Shown: positions 15,855-24,358 of the stretch, piece by piece
Position numbering within the stretch: the first letter of the stretch is position 1
Layout of the letters: each line of letters starts with the position of its first letter
DNA from: Gammaproteobacteria bacterium
GTDB lineage: Bacteria > Pseudomonadota > Gammaproteobacteria > SZUA-229
Assembly (NCBI GenBank): GCA_016744065.1
Contig: JADGFA010000033.1
Span: 1 to 46,846, forward strand
DNA length: 46,846 bases
Direction of reading: 5' to 3'
The notes under the pieces: generated by a model
The model's input: the letters and a program-made list of their open reading frames with translations, nothing else
Databases searched by the model: none
Told to the model about the DNA's origin: nothing
Position numbers and translations under genes: made by a program

Positions 15855-16552
15855 CCAGTTTCCAGCAAACCGCATAAGCACTATGCGCCTTAATCTCAAT
15901 ACAATACACCGAGTAATATGAGAACAAGGTATAACAAAAGACTATTATATTGTATGGGCTTTTTGATCGACTTGAACACGATCAAATATATTACTGTTAT
16001 GAAACAGACTGAATCTCCAGAAACTAAATTTTAATCTATCAAACATATGACCATTAGATCTACCCCTCAGTAGAACTTACTTAAGGCTAAGTACTACATA
16101 TTTAAATGTATTAATAGTGTGAACCCTCCGCATTTGTTTATCCGCAGCTGTCATTCTGAGCGCATACGAAGAACCTTAAATACCCGGGTCGTTAGATCCT
16201 CCGCATTCGCTCAGGATGACAGGTATCATGTGACTCAATCAATTTAGTTTGCCAGCCATACAAAAAATAACAGGTATAAATAAACGAGAAGATTAACTAA
16301 AACATAAAAAACATTAGAGAAAAAAAGAAAAACTCATATACTATTTTACTTTGCTCTAATAAAAAATCTGATTTATCACTAGAAATTATGTGCTTTTTAA
16401 AAGAAAATGCTATTAAAAATATTAGACTACAATCACTGTAGAAAAATAATGAGTACTAACAGGTCATATAACAGGGCCATTAGCTTATTTCTATTACTGG
16501 AAATACGAGTATTTACTATTTCAATAAAAACATAATAATATCGAGAACGGCC
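15855..16552. other. 698-bp intergenic region with inverted repeats
   Basis: No gene is visible. Right after the VOC stop is a 6-bp stem CGCATA/TATGCG (15871-15887) without a T tail. At 15962-15986 an inverted repeat TTTGATCG/CGATCAAA has a 9-nt loop. At 16148-16222 lies one copy of the dispersed palindromic element described separately. The remainder up to the lipoprotein start is very AT rich, with no clear promoter. Confidence 0.55.
16148..16222. repeat. Dispersed palindromic element, copy 1 (75 bp)
   Basis: Outer arms CTGTCATTCTGAGCG and CGCTCAGGATGACAG enclose a centre containing CTTAAATACCC. A second copy with the same arms and the same CTTAAATACCC core is at 44161-44236. The layout (short, intergenic, inverted arms, no ORF) fits a REP- or MITE-like element. 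Similar TGTCATTCTGAGCG palindromes are scattered in other bacterial genomes to my knowledge. Confidence 0.78.
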
Positions 16553-17329
16553 ATGTATTTAAAATTTATCCCCCCTGTTATTTTGATTTTTTTACTCTCT
16601 GGCTGTTTTTTAACGCCACCATCACGAAGTTACTCTAAAGACCCTGTCAATATAAGTATTTTAAAAGCTGGCGCCTTAAACATTGATCACATTAAACCTG
16701 TAAGCAGGAATATTGAAGCTAATAAAAACTGGCAGAATACGGGCGTGTTTATCGAAAATGGCGAAATCACTCACATCAACGCAAGTGGCTCCTGGAGCCC
16801 AGCACCTGCGATGGCGGCCTGGAGCGGCCCTGAGGGCAACATACTTTGGGCAGGCGAAGTCCCTGGTATTACCGGCGGGGCTTTAATTGCCAAACTCGGT
16901 CATAGTGGCCATCCATTTGAAATAGGCCTTGCACGCACATTCAAAGCTCAGGATTACGGCATGCTATACCTGGCCATGAACGATCCATTTCGTTTTTTAT
17001 ACGACAACCAGGGGAAAGTAACAGCTGACATCCATTTATCTAGCACAGGCAATGACTACACAAAGAAAAACACGCACTCTCAGGGCCATTTGAATATCGT
17101 TTCATATCATTACAATGAAAAAACCAGGAAAGGTAGCGTAGCTGCGCGCACTAACAATAACACTTTCAGTGTCAGACAGTACCTGATTAGTAAAATTGGT
17201 GAAATAGCATCAAGTAAAAACATAGCTATTCAGGCTGGAAAAGAACCTCTTCAAGGTGGAAGTTATGAGCTACTGAACGAATCAAACCATAACGGTATAC
17301 TTGAATTAAAGTTTAAAACATTGTGGTAA
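16553..17329 (+). CDS. Lipoprotein with PA-IL (LecA)-like sugar-binding fold
   Basis: A 258-residue protein with a signal peptide and lipobox LLSGC (Cys18). Residues about 50-160 read like the beta-sandwich found in LecA/PA-IL-type and related modules: WQNTGVFIENGEITHINASG, then SGSWSPAPAM, GGALIAKLGHSGHPFEIG, and DYGMLYLAMNDPFRFLYDNQ ending in a beta strand. These modules can bind carbohydrate through calcium; the calcium ligands are not clearly present, so binding is inferred. The C-terminal 90 residues are not recognised. It is a lone gene preceded by a weak GAGAACGG. Confidence 0.65.
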   Translation: MYLKFIPPVILIFLLSGCFLTPPSRSYSKDPVNISILKAGALNIDHIKPVSRNIEANKNWQNTGVFIENGEITHINASGSWSPAPAMAAWSGPEGNILWAGEVPGITGGALIAKLGHSGHPFEIGLARTFKAQDYGMLYLAMNDPFRFLYDNQGKVTADIHLSSTGNDYTKKNTHSQGHLNIVSYHYNEKTRKGSVAARTNNNTFSVRQYLISKIGEIASSKNIAIQAGKEPLQGGSYELLNESNHNGILELKFKTLW

Positions 17330-17410
17330 TCAAAAAACCAAGCTAAATGATTTATCGCAACTAAACTAGTACATAAAATACGGATTCAGTTAATATTAGC
17401 TGTCTCAAAA

Positions 17411-17803
17411 TCACAGGGCTGGACGTTCAATTAACTCAATCTGATATCCGTCTGGATCAGTTAAAAAGGCAATTGTTTCATTACTCCTTTTAAGCTGGGT
17501 AGGTTCTAGAGAAAATTGAACGCCCTGATTTTTGATATCAGTAGCAGCCTGTTTAATATCTGTCACTTCTATAGCGATATGACCATAGGCACTTCCCTGT
17601 ACATACTCAGAAACACCATAATTATAAGTCAACTCAAGAACACAGCTCTTATGCTCTTCTTCAAAACCAAGAAATGCAAGTGTGTATTTTTCTTCTGGTT
17701 GATCAAGTGTACGTAGCACCTGCATACCAATAACCTGAGTATAAAAATCTATCGAGCCTTGTAAATCACCAACTCGTAACATCGTATGTAAAATTCTTTG
17801 CAT
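17411..17803 (-). CDS. gloA: Lactoylglutathione lyase (glyoxalase I)
   Basis: A 130-residue glyoxalase I, closely following the E. coli enzyme along its whole length (ILHTMLRVGDLQGSIDFYTQ, LELTYNYGVSEYVQGSAYGH, FLTDPDGYQIELIE). The four metal ligands are present: His6, Glu57, His75 and Glu123. It converts the methylglyoxal-glutathione hemithioacetal to S-lactoylglutathione in the cytoplasm. The short loop lengths match the Ni/Co-type bacterial class. It lies downstream of the YdhR-like and tautomerase genes on the same strand, with about 80 bp between, and could be read with them. Confidence 0.93.
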   Translation of the reverse strand: MQRILHTMLRVGDLQGSIDFYTQVIGMQVLRTLDQPEEKYTLAFLGFEEEHKSCVLELTYNYGVSEYVQGSAYGHIAIEVTDIKQAATDIKNQGVQFSLEPTQLKRSNETIAFLTDPDGYQIELIERPAL

Positions 17804-17886
17804 TATTTATTTCTCTACAAGTCTTATTTAAATTTTGATAAAATCTGTGATCTCATATTTATGAGACCACAGAATACAACCTGAAC

Positions 17887-18207
17887 TTAATTAAAATACG
17901 GTGAGTTCATTTCTTCACTGGCTTCCTCTACCCGATCTGCGACAAAGACTCGTGTAGTAATACCAATATTAAGTTTTCTGGCTTTTTCAGACATAAAACC
18001 AGTCACATATTTTTTCGCATTCTCAATACTGTCAAATGCATAAAATCCACCAATTGAATTATCACCAGCACCTGACAGCCAGGTTTTACTTATAAAGCCT
18101 GGCTGCTTCCGAATACCCTGATTATCATGGTCCCAGTCATATTCCTCGAAGGGAACAGAAACCTGAGCTTCTACATAAACAAACGCCTTTATTATGTTTG
18201 ACATCAT
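17887..18207 (-). CDS. YdhR-like ABM-fold protein
   Basis: A 106-residue protein resembling the putative mono-oxygenase YdhR family (about 100 residues, dimeric alpha/beta barrel fold). Key stretches are KQPGFISKTWLSGAGDNSIG and GGFYAFDSIENAKKYVTGFM, typical of YdhR-like sequences. Activity is unproven in the family. GAGGA precedes two consecutive ATG codons; the second (18204) has the better spacing. It follows the tautomerase gene by 36 bp, so both are likely under the TetR operators at 18.72-18.79 kb. Confidence 0.75.
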   Translation of the reverse strand: MMSNIIKAFVYVEAQVSVPFEEYDWDHDNQGIRKQPGFISKTWLSGAGDNSIGGFYAFDSIENAKKYVTGFMSEKARKLNIGITTRVFVADRVEEASEEMNSPYFN

Positions 18208-18243
18208 TTTTCCTCATATTATTTCAATATATAAACGTGGTGA

Positions 18244-18660
18244 TTAACCCTTAGAAATAGCGTCACCTAACTCTTCATTCGTTTTTGCAACACCATCCAT
18301 ATTCCAGGTTCCGTCTACTGTATGTAATACATTTGTCCAGATCTGTTTTTTAGGTAATCGACCACCTGAATGCCGGTGAATTAGTTCAGTTACATCTGAA
18401 AAAAAATCTTTTTGAACTTCCCTGTCAGCAAGTGCAAAAGAAGGTGCTTTTATTTCAACCCAGGCACCGGAGACAGGTTCCCCACCTGCAAATGTTTCAC
18501 TCATGGGCTGTATATGTAATTGCGCTGTCATATTTGGCGTCATTACGGTATTCCCTTCAAGTTTGTGATGCTCTAGAAAACGGTCTGTTATCTCCTTTAC
18601 TACCTGACCCTGTTTTTCTTTGGGCACGACACCCTCTGTTAACGTTATTGTAATTGGCAT
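18244..18660 (-). CDS. Tautomerase-family (4-oxalocrotonate tautomerase-like) protein
   Basis: A 138-residue protein beginning MPITITLTEGVVPKEKQGQV. After Met removal it would expose the catalytic N-terminal proline of the tautomerase superfamily. The length suggests a fused double beta-alpha-beta unit (second unit near SGAWVEIKAPSFALADREVQ) like the longer subgroups. Its substrate is unknown. AGGGA lies eight bases before the ATG. It is the first gene of the leftward group and is divergent from the TetR gene at 18833, with three operator copies between. Confidence 0.78.
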   Translation of the reverse strand: MPITITLTEGVVPKEKQGQVVKEITDRFLEHHKLEGNTVMTPNMTAQLHIQPMSETFAGGEPVSGAWVEIKAPSFALADREVQKDFFSDVTELIHRHSGGRLPKKQIWTNVLHTVDGTWNMDGVAKTNEELGDAISKG

Positions 18661-18722
18661 GATATTTTTCCCTGCTTATTGTTAATAAAGTTCAGTGAGG
18701 TTTTCACTGAAACAGCCGAATA

Positions 18723-18786
18723 TAACGACCGTTACATTAAATTAATATAACGACCGTTATATGTCAAGAAAAAATAGTGATCGTTA
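18723..18786. promoter_or_regulatory. Three-copy TetR operator cluster
   Basis: Between the divergent tautomerase and TetR genes, TAACGACCGTTA occurs exactly at 18723-18734 and at 18748-18759. The second copy extends to ATATAACGACCGTTATAT. A weaker copy, TAGTGATCGTTA, is at 18775-18786. The starts are 25 and 27 bp apart. A palindromic repeated site beside a TetR gene is most simply its own operator. Confidence 0.75.
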
Positions 18787-18832
18787 TATTTAATATGTAT
18801 AATAATGCTATTCATTAAGCGGGAATGTAACA

Positions 18833-19405
18833 GTGGGAAACAAAGCAGGCATAAAGAAAGAAGCAACACATCAACGTATTCTGGAAGCTGTCCACAGTGG
18901 CTTTAGAAAACAGGGTTATAATGGCGCAGGCGTTGATGGGCTTGCAAAAGAAGCAAATGTGACATCCGGGGCATTTTATGCACATTTCGGATCAAAAGCC
19001 GGTGCATTTCGTGAAGCTATTCATGAAGGGTTAGCTCAGGTTAAAACGGCTGTAGACACTCTCCAGGAAAAGCATGGAGATAACTGGCTAGATGAATTTA
19101 GTCATTTTTATCTTGGTGAAAAGCGCTGTAACGACCTTTCAAATAGCTGTGCAATGCAAAGCCTTACTCCAGAGGTTGCCCGTTCAGATGATGAAACACG
19201 CTCAGTTTTTCAAGCCGATATGCTGGAGATAGTGGAAACCTTTGCAAAAGGCTTATCAGGTAAAGATGATAAGAAAAATTCAGAAAAAACATGGGCTATT
19301 ATTTCTATGCTTGTTGGTGGCGTAACGCTAGCAAGAGCGATCAAGGACCCAGAACTGGCTGATAGTATTGCTAATTCAGTGCAAAGTGCTATTAAAAAAA
19401 TTTAA
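18833..19405 (+). CDS. TetR/AcrR-family regulator of the tautomerase group
   Basis: A 190-residue regulator. Residues 9-55 form the TetR helix-turn-helix (RILEAVHSGFRKQGYNGAGV, LAKEANVTSGAFYAHFGSKA). The C-terminal half has Cys99 and Cys106 (EKRCNDLSNSCAMQSLTPEV), a pattern seen in one TetR subgroup beside detoxification genes. The start is GTG 18833; an ATG just upstream is followed at once by a stop. The three operators immediately before it imply repression of itself and the tautomerase/YdhR pair. The inducer is unknown. Confidence 0.9.
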   Translation: MGNKAGIKKEATHQRILEAVHSGFRKQGYNGAGVDGLAKEANVTSGAFYAHFGSKAGAFREAIHEGLAQVKTAVDTLQEKHGDNWLDEFSHFYLGEKRCNDLSNSCAMQSLTPEVARSDDETRSVFQADMLEIVETFAKGLSGKDDKKNSEKTWAIISMLVGGVTLARAIKDPELADSIANSVQSAIKKI

Positions 19406-19859
19406 TTGACGAACAGCTAAGCCATTTCCATTTAAAGTAATTTAAGGAGTGGAACTAATTACATATATAAGTGAAGAGCATAAAAATATTCATTTACACA
19501 TGGTAGTTTTTTACTTTACAGAAGAAAAAGATAAATAAATACCGTATGACAATAATTACCCAGACCAGATTCATCGCTCTACAGCAAAATTATGCCGCAA
19601 ACAGAAAAGGTTAAGCCTTTTATTAATCATTATGTGTTAAAATGCCGATTCTATACTTAGAATAGTTTCCACAGCCAGAGCACCTTTGACCCAATCTATA
19701 ATGCCCTGACATGCCCTTAGCTGTAAGTCTGTTGTTTTATTTGTGAACATATTCATGGTATCCCGATAGTACCAACTCTTAAAAGTGGACTATGCTCACT
19801 AATATTGTGTAGACGGCTCTCTACTGCCTATACACGCCCTATTTATACAGGCAAAACAC
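19406..19859. other. 454-bp region upstream of deaD, probable leader
   Basis: I see no gene. A 29-codon GTG frame near 19454 (VELITYISEEHKN) has no proper ribosome site. Just before deaD, a stem GTGTA/TACAC (19807-19811 with 19831-19835) with an inner GGC/GCC pairing forms a likely hairpin in the leader. In E. coli csdA has a long 5' leader used in cold control; a similar leader here is an inference from the gap length and hairpin. Confidence 0.45.
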
Positions 19860-21704
19860 ATGACTACCGATACGGTAACCCCTTTCAGCGATTTATCACT
19901 GAATAAATCTATTCTTAAAGCAGTAAGTGACCTGGGTTATGAAACACCTTCTGCAATCCAGGCAGAAGCCATACCTTTAATACTGGATGGACGAGATATT
20001 ATTGGCCAGGCACAGACAGGCACCGGTAAAACCGCTGCTTTTGCACTACCTATTTTATCCAGCCTTAATTTAAAACAAAAAGATCCACAGGTTTTAGTTT
20101 TAGCACCTACCCGGGAGCTTGCTATACAAGTTGCTGAAGCTTTCCAGAAATACGCAAAAAATCTGAAAGGATTTCATGTTTTACCTGTTTACGGTGGGCA
20201 GGACTATCGTGGACAGACCAGTGCATTAAAACGTGGTGTACACGTTATTGTAGGTACACCCGGCCGTGTTATGGACCACATGCGCCGAGGCACCTTAAAA
20301 CTGGATAACCTTAAAGTACTGGTATTAGATGAAGCAGATGAAATGTTACGCATGGGCTTCATTGATGATGTTGAATGGGTGCTGGAACAAACACCTGATA
20401 ACAGGCAGGTTGCACTGTTTTCAGCAACAATGCCGCAACAGATTCGACGTATTGCAACCCGATACCTGGATAATCCAGAAGAAATTACCATTAAACAAAA
20501 AACAGCAACGGCCCAGACAATACGCCAACGCTTCTGGCCTGTTAGTGGTACACATAAGCTGGATGCCTTAACCCGTATTCTTGAGGCCGAAGAATTTGAT
20601 GCCATGATCATCTTTGTGCGCACTAAAAATTCAACCGTAGAACTTGCCGATAAACTTGAAGCACGGGGTTATGCCGCCGCCGCAATTAACGGTGATATCC
20701 AGCAGAAGCAACGTGAACGATCTATTCAGAATTTAAAAAATGGTAAACTCGATATTTTAGTTGCTACCGATGTTGCCGCCCGAGGTCTGGACGTACCGCG
20801 TATTAGTCATGTATTAAACTACGACATTCCCCATGATACTGAATCTTATATACACCGTATTGGGCGTACTGGCCGTGCGGGTCGCGAAGGCGACGCTATT
20901 CTTTTTGTTGCTCCACGTGAAAAACGCCTGCTAGCTGCAATTGAACGAGCCACTAAAAAGCCTATCGATATGATGGAGCTACCCTCTACCGAGCTGATTA
21001 ATGACCAGCGAATTGAGAAATTCAAGCAACGTATTACAGACACGCTTGGCTCCCAGAACCTTGATATGTTTAATAAGATGATTGGTGAATATCAGCAGGA
21101 AAGTGATGCTCCAGCCCTGAACATCGCTGCCGCGCTGGCGCACCTGCTACAAGGTGAGTCGCCTTTTCTTTTGCAAAATAAACCACAGAAGAAAATGGAT
21201 AAAAGCTGGAAAGATGGTGGCCACTCATCTGATAGAAAACCTTCTCGCCGGGAACGTGAACGCGGGAATGACAGGGGCAGAGAACGCAATCAGGACAAAG
21301 GACGAGACCGTTCAAGAAAAGATAAACCACCCGCAGAAGATATGGCGAGCTACCGCATAGAAGTGGGTAACAATCATGACGTAAAGCCGGGAAATATTGT
21401 CGGTGCTATTGCTAATGAAGCAGGTCTGGATAGCAATAATATTGGTCATATCAAAATTTATGACGACTATAGTCTGGTTGACCTGCCTAATGGTATGCCA
21501 AAAGATGTATTTAATGACCTTAAAAAAGTATGGGTATCGGGTCAGCAACTACAAATTTCAAAACAGGGCCGATCCGGAAAAATAGAAAAGACGAAAAGCA
21601 AAGGCCAAAAACGTGAAAAAATAACTAAGAAACCCGAAAAGAAAAAAGAAAAAAACAGAAAAAGAGACAAAAAAAATATCGGTAAGAGAAAAACACCTAA
21701 ATAA
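19860..21704 (+). CDS. deaD: ATP-dependent DEAD-box RNA helicase DeaD/CsdA
   Basis: A 614-residue DEAD-box helicase. The Q motif lies in SLNKSILKAVSDLGYETPSA, motif I is AQTGTGKT (51-58), Ia PTRELA, II DEAD (157-160), III SAT (188-190), V ATDVAARGLD and VI HRIGRTGRAGR. After the helicase core comes an Arg/Asp/Lys-rich stretch (about 435-485). A DbpA-type RNA-binding domain follows (SYRIEVGNNHDVKPGNIVGA ... HIKIYDDYSLVDLP), then a very basic Lys-rich tail. This order is that of DeaD/CsdA, which unwinds structured RNA and helps 50S ribosome assembly and cold growth. A cold-shock protein gene lies 1.5 kb away. Confidence 0.94.
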   Translation: MTTDTVTPFSDLSLNKSILKAVSDLGYETPSAIQAEAIPLILDGRDIIGQAQTGTGKTAAFALPILSSLNLKQKDPQVLVLAPTRELAIQVAEAFQKYAKNLKGFHVLPVYGGQDYRGQTSALKRGVHVIVGTPGRVMDHMRRGTLKLDNLKVLVLDEADEMLRMGFIDDVEWVLEQTPDNRQVALFSATMPQQIRRIATRYLDNPEEITIKQKTATAQTIRQRFWPVSGTHKLDALTRILEAEEFDAMIIFVRTKNSTVELADKLEARGYAAAAINGDIQQKQRERSIQNLKNGKLDILVATDVAARGLDVPRISHVLNYDIPHDTESYIHRIGRTGRAGREGDAILFVAPREKRLLAAIERATKKPIDMMELPSTELINDQRIEKFKQRITDTLGSQNLDMFNKMIGEYQQESDAPALNIAAALAHLLQGESPFLLQNKPQKKMDKSWKDGGHSSDRKPSRRERERGNDRGRERNQDKGRDRSRKDKPPAEDMASYRIEVGNNHDVKPGNIVGAIANEAGLDSNNIGHIKIYDDYSLVDLPNGMPKDVFNDLKKVWVSGQQLQISKQGRSGKIEKTKSKGQKREKITKKPEKKKEKNRKRDKKNIGKRKTPK

Positions 21705-21722
21705 CCTGATAACTTGATTCTT

Positions 21723-21753
21723 TCAGGTCAATTAACACATGTTAATGGCCTGA
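21723..21753. repeat. Imperfect hairpin after deaD
   Basis: Arms TCAGG/CCTGA and ATTAAC/GTTAAT form a two-step stem around ACAT, 18 bp past the deaD stop. No T run follows, so it may be a weak terminator or an mRNA 3'-end structure. Confidence 0.45.
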
Positions 21754-21895
21754 GAGTAATCTCCTGCTAAAAATCACTCCTGAATTAGCAAAAAAATCAT
21801 CCGTATTTGAGCGATACCTCAACATTATTTCAGTCACTCTATTTTTAATCATGTTACAATGACTGGCATTTTTCGATGCGACCTTATTAATAAAC

Positions 21896-23131
21896 ATGAA
21901 ATTTAGTAAAAGCTTTGACGCCCCCAACCCCATTCCTGCTGAAGCTATCAGCAATGCAGTCAGCCAGATGGAGCACGGTATGCTCTATCGATACGGCCAT
22001 TCTGATGATGATAGTGAAGTATCAAAACTCGAAGCGGCATTTGGTCAATACACCGGTCATAAGTATGTTGTTGCCGTAAACTCCTGTGGCAGTGCCATGT
22101 TTATCGCACTGAAAGCGATGGATATACAGCCTGGTGAAGGTGTCTTCACTAATGCATTTACGTTTACCGCTGTTCCTAGCAGTATTGTTCATGCTAATGC
22201 TGTTCCGCTATATATTGAATGTAATGACCAGTATGTTATTGATTTACCGCACTTTGAACAGCAAATCATTAAACACCCTGATGCCCGCTTTTTTATCCTC
22301 TCGCATATGCGTGGGCATATTGCCGAACTGGATAAAATAAAAGCCCTTTGCGATAAACACAATATCAGGCTTATTGAAGACTGTGCCCATGGCCTGGGCA
22401 AGCGCTGGAATGCAACGGATAAAGACAAAGACCACTTCGTAGGCCACCATTGTGAAATAGCCTGCTACAGTACACAAAGCCATAAAATTCTGAATTCTGG
22501 GGAAGGTGGGTTTATTGCAACCAATGATGAACAGCTCGCAGCCTACTGCATACTTGCTGCCGGTTCATATGAAGGCCTGTACAAAAAACACCTGGCTCGC
22601 CCAATGGACGACAGCCTGTTTGAAAACATTAAATTTAATGTACCCAACTTTAGCCTACGCATGAATAACCTGACGGCGGCTATTTTACGCCCACAGATTG
22701 AGCTAATTGATCAGCGTATCGCTTCCTACAAAGAAAAATATCAGCTTCTGATATCTCTTCTTTCTCCCGTGGAACATATTGATATCCCGGAGCCTGTCGA
22801 TAGCGCAGAGAACGTAGGAGATAGCCTGCAATTTAATCTTATTGATTTAGATAGCGCCGATATCACTCGCTTTATAACCCACACAAAAGAAAAAGGCGTT
22901 GCCATTCAGGTATTTGGTCAAAATAACAATGCCCGGGACTTCCGCAACTGGCAATATTCATTTGATGACATGCCAGCCTGTGAAAAAACGGCAAGGCTTA
23001 TTTCATGCGCCTGTGATTTGCGCCTTCCCATGACCTTTACCTTAGATGATATTGAGCTGATTGCCGCTATCATTACAGAAACCATGGGGGAGCTAAGCGC
23101 TGCTCAGCCTATGAAAAGCCTTACAGGCTAA
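21896..23131 (+). CDS. DegT/DnrJ/EryC1/StrS-family PLP aminotransferase
   Basis: A 411-residue fold-type I PLP enzyme. It contains the cofactor-phosphate loop VAVNSCGSAMFIALKAM, the PLP Asp in LIEDCAHGLG (Asp162) and the Schiff-base Lys in STQSHKILNSGEGGF (Lys197). GEGG after the lysine is typical of the DegT/StrS sugar aminotransferase family. Usual roles are amino-sugar formation for surface polysaccharides or antibiotics. No other sugar gene is nearby, so the substrate cannot be guessed. It follows deaD on the same strand after 191 bp and ends at a strong bidirectional terminator. Confidence 0.86.
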   Translation: MKFSKSFDAPNPIPAEAISNAVSQMEHGMLYRYGHSDDDSEVSKLEAAFGQYTGHKYVVAVNSCGSAMFIALKAMDIQPGEGVFTNAFTFTAVPSSIVHANAVPLYIECNDQYVIDLPHFEQQIIKHPDARFFILSHMRGHIAELDKIKALCDKHNIRLIEDCAHGLGKRWNATDKDKDHFVGHHCEIACYSTQSHKILNSGEGGFIATNDEQLAAYCILAAGSYEGLYKKHLARPMDDSLFENIKFNVPNFSLRMNNLTAAILRPQIELIDQRIASYKEKYQLLISLLSPVEHIDIPEPVDSAENVGDSLQFNLIDLDSADITRFITHTKEKGVAIQVFGQNNNARDFRNWQYSFDDMPACEKTARLISCACDLRLPMTFTLDDIELIAAIITETMGELSAAQPMKSLTG

Positions 23132-23157
23132 TTATTACAAAATAAAGACTAGAAACG

Positions 23158-23189
23158 AAAAAAGGCCACTCCGGAGAGTGGCCTTTTTT
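23158..23189. terminator. Bidirectional Rho-independent terminator
   Basis: Stem GGCCACTC/GAGTGGCC with a 4-nt CGGA loop, flanked by six A's on the left and six T's on the right, making it functional on both strands. It separates the convergent DegT gene and csp gene. Confidence 0.93.
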
Positions 23190-23229
23190 ATTTACGCCCC
23201 CTGAGGAGACGTAAAATAGCGCTTAATAA

Positions 23230-23436
23230 TTAAACAGCTACGATGTTCTCAGCCTGAGGACCTTTCTGACCTTGAGTTACAGTGAACTCAACTTTCTGAC
23301 CTTCAGTCAATGTTTTGAAACCTGAACCTTGAATTGCACTGAAATGAGCAAATACGTCAGGACCATTTTCCTGTTCAATAAAACCAAAACCTTTAGACTC
23401 GTTAAACCATTTAACAGTACCAGTTGTAGTAGACAT
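23230..23436 (-). CDS. Cold-shock protein, CspA family
   Basis: A 68-residue single cold-shock domain. It has the RNA-binding motifs KGFGFI (RNP1) and VFAHF (RNP2) and the typical beginning [16 protein letters not shown]. These proteins bind single-stranded RNA and DNA and melt mRNA structure in the cytoplasm. A 160-nt leader and a strong promoter precede it, as in the cold-induced csp genes. Which paralogue (CspA, C, D or E) cannot be told. It ends just before a bidirectional terminator. Confidence 0.96.
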   Translation of the reverse strand: MSTTTGTVKWFNESKGFGFIEQENGPDVFAHFSAIQGSGFKTLTEGQKVEFTVTQGQKGPQAENIVAV

Positions 23437-23594
23437 AATTTTCTATCCTAATTTTTTCTTAAGTAATAAATGCCCCTTTACAAAAAGCGCCAGGGCGGTT
23501 GTGCTGGAAGTGTTTACATATGAGAACAGGACGGAGTACTACAGTTGGAACTTCGAAATGTGGTGTGCATAAGTATTAACGGCACTTTCTAGCT
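23437..23594 (-). promoter_or_regulatory. Long 5' leader of the csp gene
   Basis: About 158 nt lie between the predicted transcription start and the ATG, close to the 159-nt leader of E. coli cspA, whose folding controls cold expression. The conservation of that thermosensor fold was not checked. The ribosome site is TAGGA, nine to ten bases before the ATG. Confidence 0.6.
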
Positions 23595-23600
23595 AGGTGA

Positions 23601-23628
23601 AGTATATACCGCTTTAAGCCTTAGTCAA
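23601..23628 (-). promoter_or_regulatory. Sigma-70 promoter of csp
   Basis: On the minus strand, -35 TTGACT (23628-23623), a 16-bp spacer and -10 TATACT (23606-23601). Both are near consensus, so transcription should start at about 23594. Confidence 0.75.
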
Positions 23629-23681
23629 CGATAATAGCCATGAATATTGCCTGTTTTTCAGCTTATTCAATATAAATAGCC

Positions 23682-23951
23682 TTATTTGCTTTCTAATTGC
23701 CGAGATGGACGATTTTGATCCAAAAAAACCTTCAGTTTTTCAAGAAAAGAAGCACCCTCCTGTTTTTTACCCGTTGTTGCCCGTTTATGTATTTCCCGGT
23801 ATTCAATTAACTCTTCCTGACGGCGCTCATAACTTTCATTAGCCCGATGTACCATATCACTGTATTCCACAGCCGACATGTCACCTGAACTACTATCAAC
23901 ATTGCTGCTTAACAATGGTTTAGTGGTACCGCCTTTAGGTGAACTACACAT
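23682..23951 (-). CDS. Small uncharacterised charged protein
   Basis: An 89-residue protein I do not recognise. It begins MCSSPKGGTTKPLLSSN, has a Glu/Arg-rich probable helix (VHRANESYERRQEELIEYRE, about 34-53) and a basic end. There is no signal peptide or membrane segment. The ATG at 23951 has GGAG six bases upstream, so I prefer it to an in-frame GTG four codons earlier that overlaps the ribosome site. It lies upstream of csp on the same strand, with the csp promoter between, so it is a separate unit. Confidence 0.7.
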   Translation of the reverse strand: MCSSPKGGTTKPLLSSNVDSSSGDMSAVEYSDMVHRANESYERRQEELIEYREIHKRATTGKKQEGASFLEKLKVFLDQNRPSRQLESK

Positions 23952-24110
23952 AGAAAACTCCACTTAATATCCACATTATAAATATTAAATTACAACACCT
24001 GATTTTATAGACCTTATCTATAATAAATAGTTGCACAATAACTAAGCAATCATGCTTCTTAATAAATAAAAATAATAGCTGTTAATAAAAATATTTAATG
24101 GATTAAAATT

Positions 24111-24323
24111 TTATTCTGGAATTAATATTGCATTATAACCCGCACCATCAATAATAGATGATATTTCCTCTACTGCAATATCACATTTAACAACTGCCAT
24201 TTCAGATTCAAAATCAATTTCAACAAACTTAACTCCTGCCTTCACCTGCAATGCCTTTTCAATTTTTAAAACACAAGACTCATCACGTAGTCCGTTAATT
24301 CTAAAATAATACTGCTCTATCAT
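24111..24323 (-). CDS. HMA-fold protein lacking the CxxC metal site
   Basis: A 70-residue protein with the length and beta-alpha-beta-beta-alpha-beta pattern of a heavy-metal-associated (HMA) domain: YYFRINGLRDESCVLKIEKA, VKFVEIDFESEMAVVKCDI and ISSIIDGAGYNAILI. Where copper chaperones have GMxCxxC this one reads GLRDESC, so the first Cys is Asp and only the second remains. Canonical Cu(I) chelation by two cysteines is therefore unlikely; another cysteine is in VVKCDI. GAGG lies six bases before the ATG. It follows cusA by 35 bp and is probably the last gene of the cus operon. Confidence 0.8.
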   Translation of the reverse strand: MIEQYYFRINGLRDESCVLKIEKALQVKAGVKFVEIDFESEMAVVKCDIAVEEISSIIDGAGYNAILIPE

Positions 24324-24358
24324 ATCCAACCTCAAAATTTAAATTCTGTTACACAATT

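Noticed and set aside
19454..19540. 29-codon GTG frame before deaD
   Set aside because: AGGA lies directly on the GTG; no family resemblance.
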